Positions 50,601 through 59,136 of a stretch of 64,000 nucleotides of DNA are shown here, one piece after another. Under the pieces are notes generated by a model, which was not told where the DNA came from, searched no databases, and worked only from the letters and a program-made list of their open reading frames with translations. Both the position numbers and the translations under genes were made by a program. Positions within the stretch are counted from its first letter, which is position 1. Every line of letters starts with the position of its first letter. This DNA comes from Aurantiochytrium sp. KH105 (lineage: Eukaryota > Sar > Bigyra > Thraustochytrida > Thraustochytriidae): positions 372,001-436,000 of the forward strand of contig BGKB01000008.1 in assembly GCA_003116975.1 (NCBI GenBank), in the 5' to 3' direction.

Positions 50601-50861
50601 CACATTAGCGACACACAGAAGAAGTCTGCCATGGTTGCTGCGCACGCTCGCGAGGTCGTCAAGACTGTTCAACAAAACGAGAATGAGAATGCGGAGCGGA
50701 CGCGACAGGCCATTTCCTCCAAGCTTGAGGTGGCGACGGAGCGTCGCAGCTTTTTGCTTGCACAAAAGACGAGTCCCAGCAAGGGCTCGCGTCCCAAGGG
50801 CGTTCTGTCGCCCGTCAATGCCAAGGGCATTCTCTCGCCGGCAAACGGCGCGCGGCGCTAA
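47649..50861 (+). CDS. Stathmin-like helical repeat protein, 20 tandem repeats
   Basis: This intronless gene encodes 1070 residues. Residues 1-99 are disordered with several Ser/Thr-Pro sites (CTPP, MFTPT, RSPR, TSPT). From residue 100 to the end, 19 complete repeats and a partial 20th follow with no break. Each has the pattern x-Leu/Ile-Asp-x-Lys-Leu-x-x-Ala-x-x-x-Arg-Glu. Twelve are exactly 47 residues and seven exactly 51, and 99 plus 921 plus the 50-residue end segment equals 1070. Words such as KLEQANEARLAAL and AEKRESTV resemble the tubulin-binding helix of stathmin. The C-terminal segment repeats KGVLSP and KGILSP. I infer a very long single helix that may hold tubulin dimers in a row. 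Long minus-strand frames over this gene are antisense shadows. Confidence 0.85.
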   Translation: MEAPASPRNGAASSEGKAEMAALAVPCTPPRSGKSKKEGQDVDAQSPGVIEVDVSMFTPTRGRRSSSASATSAFGAVRSPRLAALTSPTRSQCGSVTSVDVEEKLLRAQEKRSEILSARKEKAGQSSERQRRYSASRQRENAEKANQLEHKLNSASRRRSKLLEQQQANAAANVIYAKEVHQSNLAAQAADSEEKRENLDDRLEQANKRRESFLDEVQIRASTTTGRVSDALDREQELARDRRDMLEQRLAQAAESREETLGSIRGRAQGRSERVEMANAAAQADTDLRRAKLGCKLVEAEQRRADQLAATRTRAQTANDKVARATETQEMVSNARKLEISHKLERADEVREQSLSEKKTRAAEASRKVERATAAAAAEAAARRESIDSKLRAAADQRELSVEEKVKRAAKAQERAAKVQEASEQRAKEQLEKVQTKLDEAARARAEALDAKKRKARRTSNRVERAKESAQDAIQERRKSIEARQARASAAREEILSEKAARAAEEARKVASGAAEREKRAAEQRESIDRKLEEATESRESLLKERADKAAAKADRVDEVRRQSELAAEVKREQLDRKLAQADAARQVQLAAVQSKASDESAKVEAANVGVRERLSMDSSKAREQLEQRLNDAAEKRDAALTDLKERAGKDTGRVADRLRQLGAAEDQKRRELEQRLQDAAEKRESTVARLRAKANQEVSKVATASALSRERERAEAEARRAAMAQRLGQAERARESMLASIASRAALNIRKVDEAQAQTEMKMREMRITMDQKLEVAAEIREAALLLKQAKATQQSSRVAGVGAAVRERDAHLSETKRRVLDAKLEQANEARLAALSEVAAKAALRNEKVKIAEHARASEVEERRAELDRRLDAAAGARGCVLHSKQTKASSRSARVEAAGEALKRDQTHKSSERRRVMDDRLEQAAVSREAMLESKKAKASQVVEKAAAALAAKQGASEGEREALAERIDSKLNQAETRRSHHISDTQKKSAMVAAHAREVVKTVQQNENENAERTRQAISSKLEVATERRSFLLAQKTSPSKGSRPKGVLSPVNAKGILSPANGARR
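47946..50708 (+). repeat. Region encoding the 19 full stathmin-like repeats
   Basis: Repeat starts fall at residues 100, 147, 198, 245, 292 and so on. The 51-residue versions are repeats 2, 11, 13, 15, 17, 18 and 19. The DNA is not a recent tandem duplication: the repeats share protein pattern but differ widely at the base level, so the array is old. Confidence 0.8.
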
Positions 50862-51499
50862 GATGTGCGCGCCATTGGCATTTCATCACATCACATCTCA
50901 TACATCACATCACATCACATCACATCGGATGCGTCCTCTGCAACAAAACGTTGCCGGCAGACTTTTTTTCCTCTCTCTCTCTCTCTCTAATGTGGTCACC
51001 ATCAGAAAGACGCGAACAAAGCAATGCTATCATCATCGCTACCACCTACTTACCAACCTTCACACAAGATTTCAAAAGTAAATAACTTCAAGTATGTTGT
51101 GCTTTGCATTCTCTTGCATACGAGGAAGACGCGGCGTGGTGCTCTGGCTAGCTGGGGGAATTCTCCCTTCTATCTCTGTAGAGCAGACTAATGAGTATTG
51201 TCAGCGCTCCTCCATCAATGGCAAGCAACCGCTGCCAAAGGACAGTCGTCTCGCACATAAAACTTCGCGACAAGCGGCTTTAATCTTCAAAGATGAAATG
51301 CAAATTGAAACCCCGAAATGGTAAAAAGTCCATGTGGAAGGTGATCGAGCTTGCATCCACTCTCTTCGGTTCGTTCAGGAAGATGTTGAATTGAATTCTG
51401 CTTTGAGAAATGAAAAAGAACTTTATATCATAAAAGTAAGAAGAAGCGAACGGTCCGTCTGTTTGTTCCTTGAGCACAGGTCTGCTCCTCGATTAAAGC
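50862..51499. other. Convergent intergenic region with CATCA and CT repeats
   Basis: About 640 bp. Has a CATCA-type tandem near 50883-50926 and a CT run near 50970-50988. The remainder is AT-rich flank of the GST-like gene. No gene. Confidence 0.55.
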
Positions 51500-52267
51500 T
51501 TACTTGGAAAGAAGTCTCTGCGCTTCGTACATGCGCACGACAAATTTGCCAAGTTCTGTCTTTCGGTATTTTTCTCCGACTTTCGTACGAACGGCTTCGG
51601 AAACCTGGTCAAACTCTGGAGCAAAATGCACACCATTAAATAGGTTTGGCGGCGCGACAAGAGGGTATGAAATGGCAGACGTAGCAATGTTGCTAAGAGT
51701 AAGCTCGGTCGGGTGCGTGCTGCCGTCGGTCATGCCAAGTTCTTGCTCAATGAGGGGAATGAGCTCATCGGCACGGGCCATTTTCTTAGCCACGTATTCA
51801 TCGTTCCGCACGTATTGTTTGTAGATGCCACGGCCGATGACGCCGCCGAGGAGATACCACATGGCCCGCTGCGCACGGGACTCTTTCGAGGCGAGCTTGC
51901 CCATCGTCTGCGAATCGCCAAGAAGCTCCGAGTAGGCGATGCAGCGACAGCATACTCCAAGCTCGTCCACAAGCTCCTGCAAGCGTGCTGAAGGAACGGG
52001 CCCAAGTTCCGGCGCGCATTCTGCAGCATACTCCAGGATGCTCCAGGAGTCGAGTCTGTCCTTACCGCCCGGAACGAGCAGGTATGGAACCTGCTTCCGC
52101 GACGTGCCCGGCTTTGCGGGAAGGACTCCGGGGAGCATGTGCAGGCCCGGCACGCCGCTGCGCTCTTCAAAGTCCACCTTGGCGGCCTCGAGCGCCCAGC
52201 GCGCCGACTCGGCGTAATGCGACACGGTGATGGTGCAAAGCACCGGCTTGGCGCGCGAGGTCTCCAT
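51500..52267 (-). CDS. Glutathione S-transferase-like protein
   Basis: The 255-residue product starts at the ATG at 52267, close to the second assembly gap. Residues about 8-90 resemble a GST N-terminal thioredoxin fold: KPVLCTITVSHYAESARWAL, PGTSRKQVPYLLVPGG (the conserved cis-Pro after Gln-Val) and DSWSILEYAAE. The rest is an all-helical C-terminal domain with ADELIPLIEQELGMTDG. The usual N-terminal catalytic Tyr, Ser or Cys is not obvious; Ser18 is a candidate in TVSHYAESARW. The closest class is uncertain. The open frame extends through the N run, but that part is not reliable. Typical roles are glutathione conjugation or peroxide handling in the cytosol. Confidence 0.75.
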   Translation of the reverse strand: METSRAKPVLCTITVSHYAESARWALEAAKVDFEERSGVPGLHMLPGVLPAKPGTSRKQVPYLLVPGGKDRLDSWSILEYAAECAPELGPVPSARLQELVDELGVCCRCIAYSELLGDSQTMGKLASKESRAQRAMWYLLGGVIGRGIYKQYVRNDEYVAKKMARADELIPLIEQELGMTDGSTHPTELTLSNIATSAISYPLVAPPNLFNGVHFAPEFDQVSEAVRTKVGEKYRKTELGKFVVRMYEAQRLLSK

Positions 52268-52285
52268 CTCCGCGACCGCGCCTTT

Positions 52286-52338
52286 NNNNNNNNNNNNNNN
52301 NNNNNNNNNNNNNNNNNNNNNNNNNNNNNNNNNNNNNN
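52286..52338. other. Assembly gap (run of N)
   Basis: About 53 undetermined bases. The perfect inverted repeat begins immediately after it at 52339. Confidence 0.99.
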
Positions 52339-53085
52339 CAGGGGAAGTCCTTTCATCCCCATCTTGACCAGAACCTGCAGACGAATGTTGGCTTTGGGCT
52401 CGAGTATGCAGGCAGACAAATGGCACTGACCGTCAACTTTAAGGAGTTCTTCGACTGTCTTGATCAAGAGATGCGTGTGACACGTAAGGATCCCATCACC
52501 GATGATACAATTCGCAACAAGATTGGTTTCGGAGACTCCTTATACAGTGTGGAAGACACCGTTTACAGATCGTACGAGCATCTCAAGCAGAAGACGCAAG
52601 GATGGCGAGAACGCTTTTCAAGACCCGTAAAGGTAGTTCTTATGAGCCGTGCTACCACTTCCGAAACTGCTTAAACGAAATCATTTGTGTACAAACGTTT
52701 CCTTCTTGCATTTGCAGTGTCTTTGTACGACCCTTCACTACATCAGTTGGACTTTGTCGAATTTTGGGCTCATTTTCCTCTCCACCCCTTTACTGCAGGG
52801 ATTGGAGCCATTCTACACTCTTGCCACAGAGGGCGGCCTTCGTCATATTTTTGATGATCGACTCATTTTTCACCCTTGCTACAGAGGGTGTACTTGGTCG
52901 TTTTTTTCATGCTGTGCCTCGCTGTGCGCCCATTTTTTCCTACCCCCCTCCTCTCCATGCTACCCCCCCCGGCAAGCGCACTGGGTCTGTTAAATTTCGC
53001 CGCCTCGAAGCCGCGTGGAAAACCTTCCAACGAGAAAAAAAATAAAAATAAAAATGACAAGTATTGTCGCGAATTTTGCGCGTCA
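52339..53085 (+). repeat. 747 bp inverted repeat, left arm (with gene fragment)
   Basis: Identical, inverted, to 56933-57679; the two arms are symmetrical about one centre, and every translated frame I compared is the same. The arm begins directly after the N run. Plus-strand frames look partly coding: one enters from the outer edge, has an internal ATG at 52420 (MALTVNFKEFFDCLDQEMRV) and runs to about 52623, where AAG|GTAGTT may be a donor. Another frame ends as RRLEAAWKTFQREKK at 53045. These are probably 3' exons of a gene whose 5' part lies outside the repeat. I do not recognise it. Confidence 0.9.
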
Positions 53086-54764
53086 CGCCATATACGCCCT
53101 CGTGCTGTCTACAGCTGCTTGGCTACTGCTAGTAGTAGAAGTACAAGGAGGGCGCGGGCGGACCCAGAGGGGTGTGTGTACGTGTGCTGGTGTGGTGGAT
53201 GGTGCGACCGAGGACCGAGTGGCGGCTGCTGCTGCTTGCGGCCCACACACACCTGGCTGCTTGATTTCTCCTTTTCGTATCGCCTCCATGCCTGCATGCC
53301 TGCCTGCCTGCCTGCCTCCATGCCTGCCTGCCTGCCTCCATGCCTGCCATTTTGCTCGCTCAGCACGACCGAGGCAGCCCGACGCGCGGCCGATGGATCG
53401 ATCGGTCGATCCATCCACGATGATGAAGTCACTCCCGCGTTCCTATCAAGAGTAGATCCTCTGACGTCTCTAGAATATACAGAACCTTCAGAGTTTCTGG
53501 GCCACTCTCGCGGGACTCAGCGACTGTGGGCGCGGTGAGGCCCCGCTGGCTCCCGCAGCCGCGGCTGGGCTTGGACCCAGGGTCGGCAACCGCGGCGACC
53601 CAGGGTCGGCTGCGCTCGGGCGCCAGGGCCGCTGCTCTGCTTTAACCTCGCTGCTCTTCCCTGCTCTTCCCTGATCTGCTCCTCCCTGCTCCGCTCGCCG
53701 CGAGGTCGGAGGTCGCGGCCACCTCGAGCGCCTTCGAGTCGCGCTCGACGCCGAGACCATCGAGACCCTCGACACCATCCGTCTCCAAAGACGCGCGCCG
53801 GCCTCGAAGTCCCTGCCGCTGCTCGTGCTTGCTCACGAGTGCGCGCAGAACGAGGAGAAGCTGCACTCCAGACGACGCACGGCTCAGAAGAGAATCTCGA
53901 GATCCGCGGGACGAAGCAGCGAAGCGACGCGAACGATGCGAGCGGCAGGCGAGGCGAGGCGCCGGGCCGCGACGATGACGAGGCCGGATACTACGATTCG
54001 CGCGCCTCGATCGAAGCCGGGCGCTCGGGCTGCAGACCCAGGGTCGCCGGCCCTCGGCCGCGATGCTGCGTCTCGCTCTCTCGCTCTTATGCTCTTATGC
54101 CCTTATATTTGTTCGCGCGAGAGAGCGAGCGAGCGAGCGAGCGAGCGATCGTTTTTGATAGGATCGCGAGAGAGAGACGAACGGCGTCGACCGGGATGTG
54201 CACGTGGGACCACACAGCGAGCCGAGCCTGGCTCGTGTCGTGTCGTGTCCGGGCCCAGCAGGCTGGAAGGAGTGACCGAGGCTCTTCGAGTCGCGCAACC
54301 AGGGTCAGCACAGGGGGAGGCAGATGTTCACGAGAAAGGAGCACCGAGCCTGGCTCGTGAACCTGGTGTGGCTGGCGAGGACGGTCCGCTGACCCAGGGT
54401 TGGTCGGTGATCCTGCGTAGCGAAGCTGGCGAGGATCTCCATCGCTGTCTCAGACTGGCTGCTGCGCATTTTGGTTCAAGTTGATCTTGAAGCGCTTCCT
54501 GGCTGGCTGTTCGAGCTAGTACAAAACAGTGCCTGGTAGAACCAGTTTGAAGTGAGAGAGGAGAGACAACTTGTAAGTCCAAACAATTGGAACGATTCTT
54601 TTCTTTTAGTACATGGCAGGGGTGCTCTGCGTCACGGTGGAAGGACCGCTAGAGGCCATTCAGCGAAACGGTGATCGATATGATCATCCAACACCATAAT
54701 GAATTGTAGAGCCACCTCTGGGGAGGAGCCTGGCTTGAAAATGTATACTGCAGGAACTTGACGC
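53086..54764. other. Repeat spacer, low-complexity region with no secure gene
   Basis: About 1.7 kb. It has a CTGC/CCATG tetranucleotide array near 53286-53350, a GCGA run near 54119-54147 and four copies of the palindromic word GACCCAGGGTC (or one mismatch) between 53574 and 54401. Long frames on both strands look like repeat translations. Confidence 0.55.
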
Positions 54765-55325
54765 CTAGGCAATGGCAATCTTGTGGACGACGGGCTGCTT
54801 CTTGGGGACGGAGATCTGCAGAACGCCGTTGGTGAACGTGGCCGAAATGTGCTCGACGTCAAGCTCAGATTCGAACTCAAGCTTGCGGCCGCCACGCGGC
54901 GCCGTGCGCTCGCGAAGCAGAAAGTCCGTCGCCTGACGCTTCGTCGGAGCCGGCTCGGCTGGCGCAGCCTCCTCTTTCGTCTCGGCGTGGTCATGTGACT
55001 GCTTGGCTTCGTCCGTGGGCGAAGAAGGGGCGTTCGTTTCGTCGCCGTCCTGCGTGTCGCCCTGCTTCTTGTCCTTGACGGCCTCGGTCTCCTCCTTCTT
55101 GGGTTGCGCGATCGAAATGCTCAAGGTGCGCTGTTCGAGATCAAGCTGGACGTCGTCCTTGCACACGCCGGGCAGATCGCAGCTGACAAAGTACTTGTCC
55201 TTGGTCTCGCTGACATCGATGGGAAAGCCAGCGGCATTGGGCCGCTGCTTGCAGGAGCCACGGTTGACGCGCTCGAGCTCATTGAGCGCCATGGTGAGGG
55301 GGTCTCCGCCACGAAGATAGATCAT
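54765..55325 (-). CDS. HSP20: Small heat-shock protein (HSP20/alpha-crystallin family)
   Basis: Small heat-shock proteins hold unfolding proteins in a refoldable state. The 186-residue product starts MIYLRGGDPL; a second ATG at 55433 would add 36 residues with no family match, so I use 55325. The alpha-crystallin domain has FPIDVSETKDKYFVSCDLPG, KDDVQLDLEQRTLSISI, then LEFESELDVEHISATFTNGV and LQISVPKK near the end (the A-x-x-x-n-GVL signature). Residues about 75-132 are a Lys/Glu/Asp/Pro-rich insertion between the early strands and the rest of the domain, which is unusually long. The protein ends with a short VHKIAIA tail that includes the IxI-type word. It lies inside the inverted-repeat contig. 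Confidence 0.9.
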   Translation of the reverse strand: MIYLRGGDPLTMALNELERVNRGSCKQRPNAAGFPIDVSETKDKYFVSCDLPGVCKDDVQLDLEQRTLSISIAQPKKEETEAVKDKKQGDTQDGDETNAPSSPTDEAKQSHDHAETKEEAAPAEPAPTKRQATDFLLRERTAPRGGRKLEFESELDVEHISATFTNGVLQISVPKKQPVVHKIAIA

Positions 55326-55862
55326 GGTCCCTTTTTCTTTTGTTCTGTCTCTTGGTCTTTGCTTGCTTTGTTTGGTGGCTCTTGTGGTGATTGTTTCGGG
55401 TCTGCTTGCTCTCGCTTCTGCATGCCGGAGCATTCACGCCTCGCCATCCTCGACATCATCGGCTTGTCGGATCGTTGGAGTCCCGAGACCCCGAGGTCTT
55501 CTTTCGCGACTTTTCCTGGACCCAGCGATCTTTCGCGATCTTCCCGTCCGCTAACTCGCCAGGCCACTGGCACTTGCGGCACAAGCGCGAGAGGTTTCGC
55601 GAACGACGCCGCATTGCTGGCGCTCGCCGCTAGCTGCAGCGGACGTGGCGCATCCTACCGATTTCTCGAAAGAAAGATTGCGCGGCGTGGCGGTGGCGAG
55701 TGTGCCGGTGAGCGCGGCCTCGCCCACATTGTCGATACGTGTTCTCGTGATGAGAATGTGCGCTAGAAAGGTGTGCGCGAGGACACCCCCCCCACCGCCC
55801 CCAACCGCCCCCAACAGACCTCTTTAGGCAAGTAAGGAGGGGGGGGGGTGCGCGCGCAACGA
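55326..55862. other. Upstream flank of the HSP20 gene
   Basis: About 540 bp. Includes a CCCCCCCACC-type C-rich tract near 55783-55812 and a G run near 55840. No clear gene; the 55433 ATG extension of HSP20 is doubtful. Confidence 0.5.
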
Positions 55863-56494
55863 TTAGTGCACGAAGGCAGCCATGTCAAGAGAGCGTGCCG
55901 CAAGCGCAGATTGCCTGCGGTCTAGGAGTGGAGCCATGGCTTGCTGGCAGCTGGACGGGGGAGCGATAAGAACTTCTTGCAGTGACCACTGCTTTGAATG
56001 GTGACGATCGGCCCGCACTACATTTGCAAGTCGCTCCGGTCGATCATCAATCGATGGAACCGAGAGCGTTCTTTTTACAGAAGACGGTCTCATGTTGCCC
56101 TGTCTGCTTGGTGCCTCAAGAACACTTTTCGAAACGGGACGCACCAAGGGCATGATCTGCCTCCTTCGTTGGAGACCGAGCTTGACCTCGACGTGAAGTT
56201 GGCTGTCTGATCGATCGCCCAACAAGCCAAGAACAAACAAGTCGTCGGGTAGAGCTCACAGCTCTTGGGGGTCACAGGGCGTCCTGAAAAATCATCCCTA
56301 GGTTCACCTCCAGCACCCGATCCTGGCTGCGTCGCTGATAAGGGTGAGCGTCGCCATATGCGCCTCCACCTCATCGCTTTCGTCGGCGCCCAAAGCGTGC
56401 GCAGACCTCGCGATTGTCGTTTCCCAAGTTGGGGAGTCTCTTGTGTCAGGGGGCCTCGGGAAGCCCGCCTTCGAGGCGTTCTATATGGGGGCAT
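55863..56494 (-). CDS. Possible small spliced or unspliced gene, unidentified
   Basis: A minus-strand frame ends at 55863 and reads, from about 56190, VEVKLGLQRRRQIMPLVRPV through DRPERLANVVRADRHHSKQW to SLDMAAFVH. Upstream, in a different frame, ETTIARSAHALGADESDEVE leads to MATLTLISDAARIGCW. These join if an intron with a weak GTGAAC donor and a CAGACAG acceptor near 56205 is removed (phase 2). Alternatively the ATG at 56494 opens an unspliced 134-codon frame over the same bases. Composition favours the spliced model slightly. An AT-rich TATAAGAATATA word near 56604-56616 could be a promoter. No family is recognised. Confidence 0.3.
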
Positions 56495-56932
56495 TTCACG
56501 TGTTCCTCTCTGTGATGCTTTTCGTGGGGTGAACTTTTTATCATATTAACCGGAGCAATGTGTATGTATTATCGGACTTTTTACCGGCCCATACCAATAT
56601 ATTCTTATAATATACCCCCTCCACCATAGAGCGCGAGAGATCTATAGCATCTAGAAGACTGAGAACGCTTAGATCTTTTAGCACGTCGAGCACCAGTCGG
56701 ATCGAGCCACCTCGGATTCCGACTTGTCCAGGTCCAGGGTCCGGTGTCTTCAAGGAGTGGTACTACGCGCGGGAGGACGCGGCGGCTACGCTTGACAGCA
56801 GACCTGCAGCGCACCATCGAAGAGTCAACGCAACGCGCGCTCGAAGACGGTCGTCGTCGCTCTGCTGCCGCCTGCCCCTGGGTGCCAAGACGGCAGATTT
56901 GGCAGACTGGAACAAAGATCGAGCGAGGACAC
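56495..56932. other. Spacer between the small gene and the right repeat arm
   Basis: About 440 bp. An AT-rich patch around 56540-56630 is followed by ordinary GC-rich sequence. Short frames on both strands, none convincing. Confidence 0.45.
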
Positions 56933-57679
56933 TGACGCGCAAAATTCGCGACAATACTTGTCATTTTTATTTTTATTTTTTTTCTCGTTGGAAGGTTTTC
57001 CACGCGGCTTCGAGGCGGCGAAATTTAACAGACCCAGTGCGCTTGCCGGGGGGGGTAGCATGGAGAGGAGGGGGGTAGGAAAAAATGGGCGCACAGCGAG
57101 GCACAGCATGAAAAAAACGACCAAGTACACCCTCTGTAGCAAGGGTGAAAAATGAGTCGATCATCAAAAATATGACGAAGGCCGCCCTCTGTGGCAAGAG
57201 TGTAGAATGGCTCCAATCCCTGCAGTAAAGGGGTGGAGAGGAAAATGAGCCCAAAATTCGACAAAGTCCAACTGATGTAGTGAAGGGTCGTACAAAGACA
57301 CTGCAAATGCAAGAAGGAAACGTTTGTACACAAATGATTTCGTTTAAGCAGTTTCGGAAGTGGTAGCACGGCTCATAAGAACTACCTTTACGGGTCTTGA
57401 AAAGCGTTCTCGCCATCCTTGCGTCTTCTGCTTGAGATGCTCGTACGATCTGTAAACGGTGTCTTCCACACTGTATAAGGAGTCTCCGAAACCAATCTTG
57501 TTGCGAATTGTATCATCGGTGATGGGATCCTTACGTGTCACACGCATCTCTTGATCAAGACAGTCGAAGAACTCCTTAAAGTTGACGGTCAGTGCCATTT
57601 GTCTGCCTGCATACTCGAGCCCAAAGCCAACATTCGTCTGCAGGTTCTGGTCAAGATGGGGATGAAAGGACTTCCCCTG
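56933..57679 (-). repeat. 747 bp inverted repeat, right arm
   Basis: Reverse complement of the left arm with no difference seen by eye. It ends at 57679, directly before the single N at 57680, just as the left arm begins directly after an N run. The gene-fragment frames of the left arm reappear here on the minus strand (57598-57344 and 57416-56973). Confidence 0.9.
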
Positions 57680-58311
57680 NTAGCGAAGCGTGGAAAGGAG
57701 GTCGAAGCGACGATGACCAATACAAACGGCTGCTGGGGATGCAGTTGCTCACAAAGGCAACGCGCGGAAACGCAGAAATATGCAACTTAAGGGAGTCTCG
57801 CGCACCCCTCTCCCGTCCAGTGAAGCTGCCGTCGCCACGCGCGCCGACGTGCGCGGCAACGCACAGACGGCTCCAAGCCACGTCGGGGCCATCGCTATCT
57901 GCTATCTCTTACCCGCCCGCTGCCGCATGCTGCAGCCTCTGGCCGACCGCAACCCACCTGACGATACGGGGTCTCGAAATAGAAAACCCTCCTCAATGGG
58001 GAGGCCCGATCAGAACCAAACGGAACGAGCAAGCTGTTTATTGTCGCGAATGATCAGATCCAGCGAGGACACCGGCCAAACTAACTAAGCTTCTCAAGCA
58101 AGCAAGCAGACCAAGAACGTAAAACGTACGGCGAGCATCTGCGTGTGCGTGCGCGTCGCACGTCGTAGTGCGTACGAGTCCAAAAATAGGAGCAGCGTTG
58201 CGTAGAGCACCCGCCCTCGCTGCAGGCGCGGTGCTGTCGGTCAACGCAGGCGGCGAAGCAACATCGACGGGCGTGAAGAGATCTGCCAGCTCGTGTGCGG
58301 CGATCAACAAG
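57680..58311. other. Single N and upstream region of pirin
   Basis: Position 57680 is an unresolved base at the outer edge of the inverted repeat and may stand for a join. The remaining 630 bp hold plus-strand frames with mixed composition. The frame preceding pirin begins with GTG at 58168. I see no secure gene. Confidence 0.5.
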
Positions 58312-59136
58312 ATGGAGGCCATCCGCAAGGTCGATCAGAGCATGCTTTTCGTGTCAGAGCCCAACCCATTCATGTTTGGTAACCGTAACAACGACTCCAG
58401 CAATCCGACATGGACCAACAAGAACTGGCTCAAGAGCAGGTTCCACTTTAGCTTTGCCGAGTACCACAACAGACGCAATTCGCACTTTGGCAAGATGCGC
58501 GTCATGAACGATGATCTCGTCCAGCCCAAGCGGGGCTTTGGGGCGCACCCGCACGCCAACATGGAGATCGTCACGTACGTTGTCAGCGGCAAGCTGAGCC
58601 ACTCGGACGATCAAGGCAACGCTGAGAGTCTTGGACGCCACTGCACGCAGTTCATGTCCGCAGGCCGCGGCGTTGTGCACTCCGAATTCAACGCATCCGA
58701 GGACGAGCCCGTGAGGTTCATCCAAATGTGGTTCAACCCGCGCAAGATGAACATGCCCACGAGGTACGGCTCCACGCAGGGAGACCCTGGTGCCCTGCAG
58801 AACCAATGGCAACACCTCGTCTCTGACGATGATTCTTCCTTTCGCACGCCGGTCAAGATCGGTCAGGACATCAACCTTTACGTCACCGTTTTGGACGAGA
58901 ACAAGGAGGTCGACTTTCACCTGCGCGACGATCGCCAGGCCTACCTTCTCTGCATCGAGGGCACGGTGACCGTCTCGGGAATCGACGCTGACGAAGAGCT
59001 CACGACGGCCGAGCTCACGCAGCATGATGCATCCGAGCTCTTTGGTGACCTCCACATTTCCGTCCGTGCCGAGGCCCCGGGCTCCCACGTTCTTCTGGTC
59101 GAGATGAAGAAGGACGGGTCTTCTCGTTTTGCATGA
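58312..59136 (+). CDS. PIR: Pirin-family cupin protein
   Basis: Pirins are iron-binding bicupin proteins; some are transcription cofactors and some show quercetinase activity. The 274-residue product uses the ATG at 58312 (MEAIRKVDQSMLFVSEPN); the frame opens earlier with GTG. The N-terminal cupin has the metal motif FGAHPHANMEIVTYVVSGKL with SHSDDQGN, giving the expected His, His, His and Glu ligands, followed by QFMSAGRGVVHSEFN and VRFIQMWFNP. The second cupin half is more degenerate (INLYVTVLDENKEVDFHLRD, QAYLLCIEGTVTVSG). The length fits the family. It lies just outside the inverted-repeat contig and upstream of the ceramidase, with no sign of joint function. Confidence 0.92.
   Translation: MEAIRKVDQSMLFVSEPNPFMFGNRNNDSSNPTWTNKNWLKSRFHFSFAEYHNRRNSHFGKMRVMNDDLVQPKRGFGAHPHANMEIVTYVVSGKLSHSDDQGNAESLGRHCTQFMSAGRGVVHSEFNASEDEPVRFIQMWFNPRKMNMPTRYGSTQGDPGALQNQWQHLVSDDDSSFRTPVKIGQDINLYVTVLDENKEVDFHLRDDRQAYLLCIEGTVTVSGIDADEELTTAELTQHDASELFGDLHISVRAEAPGSHVLLVEMKKDGSSRFA

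Noticed and set aside
47818..50765. Long minus-strand frames (up to about 480 codons) opposite the stathmin-like gene
   Set aside because: They mirror the G/C-rich third positions of the real gene, start with non-ATG codons in several cases, and have Arg/Ser-rich or His/Leu-rich unnatural composition.
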